Assembly: GCA_029555885.1 (NCBI GenBank)
Contig: JAKPQT010000022.1
Span: 1 to 13,313 of the forward strand
Length of the DNA stretch: 13,313 nucleotides
Direction of reading: 5' to 3'
Source of the DNA: Chloroflexota bacterium
GTDB taxonomy: Bacteria > Chloroflexota > Anaerolineae > CG2-30-64-16
Made by a program: the position numbers and the translations under genes. The notes under the pieces were generated by a model that saw only the letters and a program-made list of their open reading frames with translations, was not told the DNA's origin and did no database searches. Positions 1 through 6,099 of this stretch are shown here, one piece after another (within the stretch, counting starts at the first letter, position 1; every line of letters begins with the position of its first letter).

Positions 1-101
1 GCCTTGCCCATGAACGCATAGCCCAACATGCCGATGCCCAGCTCCGGAATGGAGCCCTCGGCCTTCGGGCCGGCCATGCTGCCAAACGATGATTCGGCCA
101 T
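1..101 (-). CDS. Gfo/Idh/MocA-family oxidoreductase, N-terminal fragment
   Basis: Only the first 33 residues are present; the gene runs off the left edge. They contain a glycine-rich stretch (GIGMLGYAFMGK) that matches the first beta strand and dinucleotide-binding turn of NAD(P)-dependent sugar dehydrogenases of the Gfo/Idh/MocA family. These enzymes oxidise or reduce sugars and inositols in the cytoplasm. The start at 101 is chosen because GGAGG (109-113) lies 7 bases upstream; an in-frame ATG eight codons later is possible but has no such site. It follows the sugar isomerase/epimerase gene by 41 bp on the same strand, a common pairing in sugar and inositol operons. The substrate cannot be told from this fragment. 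Confidence 0.8.
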   Translation of the reverse strand, partial: MAESSFGSMAGPKAEGSIPELGIGMLGYAFMGK

Positions 102-142
102 GAATGAACCTCCGTAATGTATCAAAGCGATTGACTGCTGCG

Positions 143-1144
143 TTACTTCCGCTCGAACGCGGCGTCAAAGGCGACGGCGGACGGTGCGAAGTCGAGCTTG
201 CGCAGGAACGCGGCGGCTTCCGTCGCGCCATGCTCGCGATCCATGCCGCCGTCCTCCCACTCGACCGACAACGGCCCCTGGTAGCCGATGCCGTTGAGCG
301 CGCGGATGATCTCCTCGAAGTTGATGCTCCCCCGGCCCAGCGAGCGGAAGTCCCAGAAGCGCCGGGAGTCACCGAAGTTGAGATGCCCGCCGAAGACGCC
401 GGCTTCGGTCGGCACGTTCGACCACCACACATCCTTCATGTGGACGTGGTAGATGCGCTCCGCAAACTTGCGGATGAACTTGACGTAGTCCACGCCCTGG
501 TAGCCGAAGTGGCTGGGGTCATAGTTGAAGCCGAACGCGGGATGCCAGTCGAGAGCGTTGAGCGCGTTCTCTGCGCTGGCGATATCGAACGCGATCTCCG
601 TCGGATGGACTTCCAGCGCATAGCGCACGCCCTCCTGTTGGTACACATCGAGGATCGGCTTCCAGGTGTCTGCGAAGAACTTCAAGCCCTTCTCCAGGAA
701 ATCGCCGGGGTTGGGCGGGAAGGAGTACACCATGTGCCAGATGGGCGAGCCGGTGAACCCAGGCACGATGTTTACGCCGAACTTCTTCGCGGCGCGGGCT
801 GTGTTGGCGACTTCCTCGGCGGCGCGGGCGCGCACACCGTCCTCCTTGCCGTCGCCGTAGATGCGCGGGGGGAGGATGCTGGCATGGCGCTCGTCGATCC
901 GGTCGCAGACGCACTGGCCGACGAGGTGGGTGCTGATCGCGAAGCACTGGAGGCCGTGGCTCTCCAGGATATCGTGGCGGTTGCGCAGATACGCGTCGCT
1001 CTCCAGGGCCTTGTCCACCTCGAAATGGTCGCCCCAGCACGCGATTTCCACGCCGTCATAGCCGAAGGCCTTCGCCTTCGCGCAGACTGTCTCGAAGGGC
1101 AGGTCTGCCCACTGGCCGGTGAAGAGTGTGATGGGTCGTGGCAT
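143..1144 (-). CDS. Sugar phosphate isomerase/epimerase (xylose isomerase-like TIM barrel)
   Basis: This 333-residue cytoplasmic protein has the pattern of the AP-endonuclease-2/xylose isomerase-like TIM-barrel superfamily, whose members isomerise or epimerise sugars or dehydrate inosose. The expected metal ligands are visible: E178 in ALEVHPTE, D209 in NYDPSHF, H235 in YHVHMKD and E295 in SVEWEDGG. The N-terminal strand ([12 protein letters not shown]) and the [14 protein letters not shown] segment at 28-41 fit the first two barrel strands. AAGGAG lies 8 bases before the ATG and supports the start. It sits between a GHMP kinase and a Gfo/Idh/MocA dehydrogenase in an apparent operon, so it probably interconverts a sugar or keto-sugar intermediate. 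The exact substrate is unknown. The family call is firm. Confidence 0.88.
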   Translation of the reverse strand: MPRPITLFTGQWADLPFETVCAKAKAFGYDGVEIACWGDHFEVDKALESDAYLRNRHDILESHGLQCFAISTHLVGQCVCDRIDERHASILPPRIYGDGKEDGVRARAAEEVANTARAAKKFGVNIVPGFTGSPIWHMVYSFPPNPGDFLEKGLKFFADTWKPILDVYQQEGVRYALEVHPTEIAFDIASAENALNALDWHPAFGFNYDPSHFGYQGVDYVKFIRKFAERIYHVHMKDVWWSNVPTEAGVFGGHLNFGDSRRFWDFRSLGRGSINFEEIIRALNGIGYQGPLSVEWEDGGMDREHGATEAAAFLRKLDFAPSAVAFDAAFERK

Positions 1145-1211
1145 GATGTTATCTCCTTCAAGGTTGAAATGGAACGTTGAGATTCGGGCCTAGATCATGT
1201 AGATCAGTTCG

Positions 1212-1232
1212 ATCTGCGTTATCAGCGTGCTA
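1212..1232. repeat. Intergenic repeat, copy 1 (matches inverted copy at 3546-3566)
   Basis: The reverse complement of this 21-base stretch agrees with 3546-3566 at 20 of 21 positions (core TAGCACGCTGAT, one changed base, then ACGCAGAT). It lies 4 bases past the stop codon of the GHMP kinase, in the 92-bp gap before the isomerase gene. It has no long hairpin partner of its own, unlike the other copy. It may be a degenerate half of a dispersed palindromic element. Confidence 0.6.
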
Positions 1233-1236
1233 TTGA

Positions 1237-2301
1237 TCAGCTCTCGTGGCGGCTGCCTTCCCACGTGCGCAGGCCGAAGCGGCTCAGGTAGATGGGCAGG
1301 TTCTTGTACAGCCCGTTCTCCGCCTCGATCTCGCGGATCATCGTGCGCTTGGCCGAGGACAGGTCGCCGCACAGGATGGTGACGGAGCCGCCCTCGCCGC
1401 CTGCGCCGTTGACCTTGCAGCCGAGCGCGCCGTGGGCCTTTGCAATCTCCATGATGCGCCGCGCGTCCGCGCTGACCAGGGCCGAGTTGAGCTCGGCTTG
1501 CCCGGCGGTGTTATCGTCCATCGCGCGGCCCAGGGCGGCGAAGTCGCCGGCGTACACCGCGTCGCGCGAGCGTTCCGCGGTGGTGCGCAGCACGGCCAGC
1601 TTGCGGCTGTCCGGGCCTGCGTCCTCCAGCTCGCGAATGACCTTCTCGTGGACCTGCGACGAGTTATGCGTCTTGCCCAGGAAGATCAGCGCGAGCCGCC
1701 GCTCCAGCTCCCACCAGAGGGGGTTCGCGACCTGAATCTGCGACACCGAGGCGCGCGGATAATGGTGCATCTCGATGTAGTTGATGCCGCCATACGCGGA
1801 CGCGAGTTGGTCCTGGATGCCGCTCTGCTGGTGGAGCATCTCGGCCTCGATGGCATGGGCCGTGTAAGCGACCTCATGGGGCGTCAGATAGCCGGGCGTC
1901 AACCGGTCCAGCGCGCCGACCAGCGCGACCGTCACTGCGGCGGACGTGCCCGTGGATGCACCACCGGGCGCCTCGGAGAAGATGGTGACGTGGACGGCCC
2001 GGTCTTCCGGCACCTGCATGCGCTCGATGGCCGCCTCGATGAGCGGGTGCTTCTGCCAGCCGTTGAGCTGGAGGTCGCGCACGTAGTGATCGCCGTAGTT
2101 CTCCGCGTAGATGACCACCCGGTCGCCGCCCGCATGCCGGTCGTAGGGATACACCTCGATCTGCACTTCGGCATACGGGTAGACCCCGATATTGAAGATT
2201 TTGCCGTGCCCGGCAAACCACGTATCGGTCCACCCGCCGTTGTCGCAGATGCGCACGGGGGCCACGGCATTGATCACGCGCAGGGGGCGATTGTCTGACA
2301 T
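1237..2301 (-). CDS. GHMP-family sugar kinase (fucokinase / heptose-7-phosphate kinase-like)
   Basis: The 354-residue protein is a cytoplasmic ATP-dependent kinase of the GHMP fold. In order it shows the N-terminal substrate segment APVRICDNGGWTDTW (14-28), the ATP-binding motif APGGASTGTSAA (111-122), a QSGIQDQLASAYGG block (159-172) with the likely catalytic Asp at 164, and the C-terminal motif KVNGAGGEGGSVTI (297-310). The QDQxASAYGG block is typical of the L-fucokinase and D-glycero-D-manno-heptose-7-phosphate kinase branch. An upstream ATG at 2373 would add 24 residues unlike the family. The ATG at 2301 is preferred because a GAGG lies 11 bases upstream; the ATG at 2310 is only 2 bases from it. 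It lies 55 bp after the transporter gene and probably phosphorylates the imported sugar. The substrate is not determined. Confidence 0.87.
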   Translation of the reverse strand: MSDNRPLRVINAVAPVRICDNGGWTDTWFAGHGKIFNIGVYPYAEVQIEVYPYDRHAGGDRVVIYAENYGDHYVRDLQLNGWQKHPLIEAAIERMQVPEDRAVHVTIFSEAPGGASTGTSAAVTVALVGALDRLTPGYLTPHEVAYTAHAIEAEMLHQQSGIQDQLASAYGGINYIEMHHYPRASVSQIQVANPLWWELERRLALIFLGKTHNSSQVHEKVIRELEDAGPDSRKLAVLRTTAERSRDAVYAGDFAALGRAMDDNTAGQAELNSALVSADARRIMEIAKAHGALGCKVNGAGGEGGSVTILCGDLSSAKRTMIREIEAENGLYKNLPIYLSRFGLRTWEGSRHES

Positions 2302-2356
2302 CGCTGGCATATCCTCATGTGTTGCGGAAACGAAGTTCCCGGATTTCCGCCCTATT

Positions 2357-3526
2357 CTACTCACTCGCTGCACTGCTGTAAAGCTGCGCGGCCGACGCGG
2401 GCTGCGTGCGGCTCAGCCAGAGCAACAGCAGCAGCCCGACAAATAACCCGATGGGCGGCAGCAAGAGCGCAGCGCCGAACGACACGGTCGTGGTGACCGC
2501 GGACAGCAGCAGAGGCATCACGATGCCGCCGGTGGGAATGGCGATCTTGACCGCGCCCATCACCGTGCCGGGCATATGGGGGAAAGCCAGCCCGGCATAT
2601 GCCAGGATGAGCGGCAGCAGGGCGGATACCGACAGCCCCGCGATGAACGTGAAGGGCCAGATGAGCAGGCCGAGGTTCACCGTGAAGTACAGCAGCATCA
2701 CGACGCTGGACAGGGCGAGCAGCCCCAGCAACAGCCCGAACAGGCGGTGAGGTCGGGCCAACACGCCGACCAGCAGACGTCCGGCCGCGATGCCAACCAG
2801 AAACACAACCAGCCCGATGTTGGCGTCCAGCGTCGAGAACCCGCCCACGTCGGCCAGGTAGGTGGAGAGAATGCCGATCACGGTCCCTTCGCCGCCGATG
2901 ATGAGCACCGTCAGGACGAAGAGCACGGCGATGAGACGGCTGCGGGCAATCGTGTGCAGCTTTTCGCCCAGTCCCGCCTCATGTTCCTGCCTGACCGGCA
3001 GATGAATCAACGCGAATACCGCTGCCAGTGCCAGCACGGCGATGCCTGCCTGCACGACCGCGGCCCGCCATTGCGCGGCGAGGAAGATGAGGTAGACCGC
3101 AATCACCATCGAGCCGAGCGTCACGAACAGGTGGTTGACGTTGACGAAGAAACCGGCGCGTGATCTGTGTAAGTCGAACATCAGCGCATCGGTGACGCCT
3201 TCATAGCTGCCGATGCCGACGCCGATGAAGATCATGATGCCCAGGTTGACGACAAAGCCGGGCCAGACATAGAAGGCCAGGAACGAGGCGCCGAGGATCA
3301 GGCTGCCGAAGAGCAGCAGCCGGGCCTTCGGATGCGTGTCGCTCAGCGCACCGGTCGCTGCGACGGCCACGCTGAAGCCGATATTCTGCACGGCCAGCAT
3401 GAGCCCGATCTGCTCCGGCGTGAAGCCAATGCTGCGGGCAGCCGCGCCGATGAGTGCGCTGCCGATGCCGAGGAACAACATCGCGGCAAAGGATGCCGCC
3501 GTGATGACGCGCGGGTTACGAATCAA
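2357..3526 (-). CDS. MFS transporter, probably sugar or polyol
   Basis: This is a 389-residue, strongly hydrophobic inner-membrane protein with about 12 predicted transmembrane helices. The loop after the second helix (GALSDTHPKARLLL) fits MFS motif A. A longer hydrophilic segment (LPVRQEHEAGLGEKLHTIARSR) divides the two six-helix halves, as expected for the superfamily. The start is a TTG at 3526: an AGGAG sits about 7 bases upstream, and the first helix begins just after. The first internal ATG would cut into helix 1. It is third in a six-gene set with a sugar kinase and isomerase downstream, so import of that pathway's substrate is the natural inference. The protein sequence alone does not give the substrate. 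Confidence 0.85.
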   Translation of the reverse strand: MIRNPRVITAASFAAMLFLGIGSALIGAAARSIGFTPEQIGLMLAVQNIGFSVAVAATGALSDTHPKARLLLFGSLILGASFLAFYVWPGFVVNLGIMIFIGVGIGSYEGVTDALMFDLHRSRAGFFVNVNHLFVTLGSMVIAVYLIFLAAQWRAAVVQAGIAVLALAAVFALIHLPVRQEHEAGLGEKLHTIARSRLIAVLFVLTVLIIGGEGTVIGILSTYLADVGGFSTLDANIGLVVFLVGIAAGRLLVGVLARPHRLFGLLLGLLALSSVVMLLYFTVNLGLLIWPFTFIAGLSVSALLPLILAYAGLAFPHMPGTVMGAVKIAIPTGGIVMPLLLSAVTTTVSFGAALLLPPIGLFVGLLLLLWLSRTQPASAAQLYSSAASE

Positions 3527-3545
3527 AACTGTCTCCTGAGACTGA

Positions 3546-3624
3546 TAGCACGCTGATGACGCAGATGATCATGAGCCGGATGATGATCTCATCTTGGCTA
3601 TCATGATTATCAGCGTCATCAGCG
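3546..3624. repeat. Imperfect palindrome, repeat copy 2
   Basis: The arms at 3551-3577 and 3596-3624 are inverted copies with a perfect outer 12 bp (CGCTGATGACGC) and an imperfect inner part, around an 18-base loop. The left side (3546-3566) matches the repeat at 1212-1232 in the opposite direction. It fills most of the 107-bp gap between the unknown gene and the transporter gene inside the operon, so the transcript would carry the hairpin. No T-run follows on either strand, so it is not a typical intrinsic terminator. It may modulate or process the mRNA. Confidence 0.7.
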
Positions 3625-3633
3625 TTCCCGTTC

Positions 3634-4914
3634 TCACTTCCTGTGGTGCAGCTTCGGCGCGGCGAGCCAGCTCAACCCGGCGGCGGTCAGCGCGCGGGCC
3701 GTGCGGTTGACCGACTCGTGCTTGTCCAGGTAGTTGCGCAGCAACACGGGCATCGCGCCCGCTGCCTCGATCTCGTCCTTGGCGCGGAAGTAATCGAGGA
3801 TGTCTGACGGATAGTCGCGCGTGACTTCGACATCCGGGTCGCCGCCCTCGTGCTTGGCCGAGATGTTAGCGACGTGGTCGGCCAGCGCGACCAGCTCATC
3901 CCGCCGGTTGTACGGCTGGCGGACGATGTGCCGGTACGATTCGGTGATGTGGTGCTCGAAGCGTACCACGTCCTCGAATCCCAGAGCCTTGCGGAACTGG
4001 GCCGTGATCTCGATGGTCTCGTTGTTGACCGAGTTGCTCCAATTGAAGCCGATGAGCGGGCAGGTGCCATCGTCGCGCGAGAACAGCTTGGCTGCCAGCA
4101 GGGTCCACAATGCGGCATAGGGGTTGTCGTTGCCCATGTAGACGCTGATTTTGAACTCGTTGTCGATGCCCAGCTTGTGCAGCAAGTAACCGGCCAGCAC
4201 TGTGCCTGGATTGATATTGAGCACCTGGCGCGTGCCATAGGTGGTGTAGTAATACAGATACTCATCGACCCACCGGAGCACATGGTCGTTCGGCTGGCCG
4301 ATGCCGCCGAAGTAACCTGTGATGGTGTCCGGCCCGCCCAGGTGGATGTTGGAGCCGTCCGTGCCCTTCGTGTCCAGCGTCTCGACGTACGACGCGCCCA
4401 TGATCTGCATTGCGGCCGCGAACGCGAGCATGTCGCCGCAATCTGCCTCGGACTCGCGCATCTTGCGCACGCGGATGAAGCGGCCCGGCATCAGCTCACG
4501 GTTGGCAATCGACTGCCGAGCCTCCTCGATGACCCACGGGAAATACTGCGCCGCGCTGATTTCGAGTGTGACCGCGAAATCATCCCGGAAGGTCGTCGCG
4601 TCTGCCTGCGGCCCCAGCACCGCGCGGCGGTAGTCCGCCTCGCTGATGAAGGCGCCGGCGTCGCGTTGTTCCTGCAGCCAGATGAGGTCATCCAGGTAAC
4701 GGCAGTCGTGTTCGGCCAGCCGCGTCATCAGGGTGTCGAAGTCACGCGCCCGCGCGGCCTTCGCGTTGATCTCGTCCGGCGTGCCATACCTGGCGACCAC
4801 ATCGAGCAGGTCGTTGACCACCCGCGTATTCGGATCGAGCAGCAGGGTGTTAATGTCGTCCAGCCGTCCCTGTGGGATGCGCAGCCTTGCGCGCAGTTCT
4901 TCCTTGTTTGTCAT
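3634..4914 (-). CDS. Conserved-looking protein of unknown function, possibly a TIM-barrel enzyme
   Basis: I do not recognise this 426-residue soluble protein. It has no signal peptide or membrane segment. The first 140 residues are mostly helical and charged. From 143 the pattern alternates short hydrophobic strands with helices: RFIRVRKM, GASYVETLDTKGTDG (173-187), QVLNINPGT (230-238), FKISVYMGNDNPYAALW (254-270), PLIGFNWSNSVNNETIE (286-302) and VVRFEHHITESYRHI (316-330). Conserved-looking polar clusters (DTKGTDGSN, MGNDN, NWSNSVNNET, EHHITE) could line an active site. This is consistent with a barrel enzyme, which is inference only. The start is supported by AAGGAG 6-7 bases before the ATG. 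It lies 82 bp downstream of the PanB-like gene and upstream of the transporter, so it probably works in the same pathway. No function is proposed. Confidence 0.85.
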   Translation of the reverse strand: MTNKEELRARLRIPQGRLDDINTLLLDPNTRVVNDLLDVVARYGTPDEINAKAARARDFDTLMTRLAEHDCRYLDDLIWLQEQRDAGAFISEADYRRAVLGPQADATTFRDDFAVTLEISAAQYFPWVIEEARQSIANRELMPGRFIRVRKMRESEADCGDMLAFAAAMQIMGASYVETLDTKGTDGSNIHLGGPDTITGYFGGIGQPNDHVLRWVDEYLYYYTTYGTRQVLNINPGTVLAGYLLHKLGIDNEFKISVYMGNDNPYAALWTLLAAKLFSRDDGTCPLIGFNWSNSVNNETIEITAQFRKALGFEDVVRFEHHITESYRHIVRQPYNRRDELVALADHVANISAKHEGGDPDVEVTRDYPSDILDYFRAKDEIEAAGAMPVLLRNYLDKHESVNRTARALTAAGLSWLAAPKLHHRK

Positions 4915-4934
4915 TATGCGCTCCTTAGTTCGCC

Positions 4935-4986
4935 TTACTCATTACTCATTTCTCATTGCGCAAACGAGTAATGAGTAACGAGAAAC
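4935..4986. repeat. Inverted heptamer repeat (GAGTAAN type)
   Basis: Three heptamers TTACTCA, TTACTCA, TTTCTCA (4935-4955) face GAGTAAT, GAGTAAC, GAGAAAC (4966-4986) across a short spacer that includes the palindrome TTGCGCAA (4956-4963). TTACTCATTACTC and its complement pair perfectly over 13 bp. The element occupies most of the 82-bp gap between the PanB-like gene and the unknown gene. The same heptamer family occurs at 11613-11674. No T-tract follows it. Confidence 0.8.
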
Positions 4987-4996
4987 ATCGCCGTGC

Positions 4997-5872
4997 CTAT
5001 CCTATACGAGCGTCATCCTCTGCCACGAGGCGGCGGAGCTCCGTGTATTCCTCTTCCTTGATGCCGAAGTAGCGCTCCGGCTCGGGGAAGACCTTGCCCG
5101 TCACCTCGGCCACGTACTGCTTGAGCCCGTCGCCGATGAGCTTGCCGGCGTTGGCGTACTGCTTCGCCATTTTGGGCGTGAAGCGCGGGTACAGGCCAAA
5201 CATATCGTGGAAGATGAGGAGCTGGCCGTGCGCGTTGGGGCCGCTGCCCAGGCTGATAATGGGTACCTTCGCCCGCTCGGTAATCATTCCGCAGACTTGG
5301 TCAGGCACCAGCTCCAGGAGGATCGCCATCGCGCCCGCTTCCTCCAGCGCCCGCGCATCGTCCACGATCTTCTTGGCCTGCTTCGCGCTCTTGCCCTGCA
5401 GCCGGAAGCCGCCGAGCGAGGAGACGCTCTGCGGCGTCAGCCCCAGATGGCCCATGACCGGGATGCCCGCGGCGACGATTGCACGCACGCGGGGGCAGAC
5501 TTCCGCGCCGCCCTCCAGCTTGATGCCGTCGCACGCCGCCTCTGCCATGAAGCGGCCCGCGTTAAGCACCGCGGACTCGTCCGAGGCCTGATAGCTCATG
5601 TAGGGCATGTCGCCGATCAGCCAGCCGTTGGGCGTGCCGCGACGCACGGCCTGTGCGTGGCGGATCATGTCGTTCATCGTGACGGGCAGGGTCGACTCGT
5701 AGCCCAGCATGGTCATGCCCAGGCTGTCGCCCACGAGGACGATGTCAATGCCGGCCTGTTCGACCAACGTCGCCATCGGGTAGTCGTAGCAGGTAATCAT
5801 GGTGAGGGGTGTGCCCTTGGCCATCTTGTCGAAGAGTACGGGCAGGGAGACCTTCTTGCGTTGCTCGGTCAT
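4997..5872 (-). CDS. panB: PanB-like ketopantoate hydroxymethyltransferase, divergent
   Basis: The 291-residue protein aligns along its length with PanB, a cytoplasmic TIM barrel that transfers a hydroxymethyl group from methylene-tetrahydrofolate to 2-oxoisovalerate for pantothenate synthesis. Family landmarks are VGDSLGM (47-53), IGDMPYMSYQ (86-95), IKLEGG (117-122), PVMGHLGLTPQSV (138-150) and LLELVPDQ (185-192). The probable metal and substrate residues D49, D88, K118, E120 and E187 are kept. The usual GIGAG..xDGQ segment is instead LGSGPNAHGQ (208-217), with His for the Asp, and the usual EHSF near the C-terminus is ERYF. AGGAG lies 7 bases before the ATG. It leads an operon of sugar genes with no panC or panD in view, so either a displaced pantothenate gene or a paralogue acting on another 2-oxo acid is possible. 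Confidence 0.85.
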   Translation of the reverse strand: MTEQRKKVSLPVLFDKMAKGTPLTMITCYDYPMATLVEQAGIDIVLVGDSLGMTMLGYESTLPVTMNDMIRHAQAVRRGTPNGWLIGDMPYMSYQASDESAVLNAGRFMAEAACDGIKLEGGAEVCPRVRAIVAAGIPVMGHLGLTPQSVSSLGGFRLQGKSAKQAKKIVDDARALEEAGAMAILLELVPDQVCGMITERAKVPIISLGSGPNAHGQLLIFHDMFGLYPRFTPKMAKQYANAGKLIGDGLKQYVAEVTGKVFPEPERYFGIKEEEYTELRRLVAEDDARIG

Positions 5873-5911
5873 GGGGTGACTCCTTTGTCAGAGTAGTGAT
5901 ACATTGGTCGT

Positions 5912-5939
5912 AGTGTACCGTAATTGTTCACCGTTACAA
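5912..5939 (-). promoter_or_regulatory. Candidate sigma70-type promoter for the minus-strand operon
   Basis: Reading the minus strand, TTGTAA (5934-5939) and TACACT (5912-5917) lie 16 bases apart, each matching consensus at four of six positions. They are about 40-65 bases upstream of the PanB-like start codon. The -35 box overlaps the arm of the palindrome at 5936-5986. The match is modest. Confidence 0.3.
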
Positions 5940-5986
5940 ACCCGGTTTCTCGGCGAAGCTGCGCTTCGCACAGAGACCGGGTTTGT
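5936..5986. repeat. Palindromic element with AAACCCGG arms
   Basis: ACAAACCCGGTTTCT (5936-5950) pairs with AGAGACCGGGTTTGT (5972-5986) with one mismatch in 15. Inside, CGAAGC and GCTTCG form a second 6-bp stem around TGC. The whole makes a two-part hairpin of about 51 bases in the intergenic region between the divergent PanB-like and M20 genes. There is no T-run after it. It lies upstream of both genes, so a terminator role is unlikely. Confidence 0.75.
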
Positions 5987-6002
5987 GGCGTGGTGACCTT
6001 GA

Positions 6003-6028
6003 GTTACGAGGTAACGCTGGACAGTTAC
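6003..6028. promoter_or_regulatory. Possible operator: GTTAC dyad upstream of the M20 gene
   Basis: GTTAC (6003-6007) and GTAAC (6011-6015) form a dyad with a 3-base centre, and a third GTTAC follows at 6024-6028. TTGAGT overlaps the left end. The cluster lies about 70-100 bases before the M20 start codon, where a regulator site could sit. No regulator gene is nearby, so this is only a pattern. Confidence 0.25.
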
Positions 6029-6099
6029 AGTGTACCCGCGATGGGACTTTTGACCAAAACCGCGGTAAGATTGTCCATCTTTCCAGGAGGCTCGCTTAC

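Noticed and set aside
104..1180. A 358-codon plus-strand frame opposite the sugar isomerase
   Set aside because: The minus-strand isomerase has its metal ligands and a good ribosome binding site; the plus-strand product looks like antisense shadow sequence.
1246..2298. A 350-codon plus-strand frame opposite the GHMP kinase
   Set aside because: The GHMP motifs are on the minus strand and the plus-strand product has no domain features.
3850..4971. A 373-codon plus-strand frame opposite the unknown 426-residue gene
   Set aside because: The minus-strand gene was preferred because it has a strong ribosome binding site, balanced composition and operon context. The plus-strand frame has none of these and runs through the heptamer repeat.
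5983..6099. N-terminal extension of the M20 hydrolase
   Set aside because: The extra 39 residues are unlike the family, begin in a palindrome, and the AGGAGG at 6085-6090 fits the ATG at 6100.
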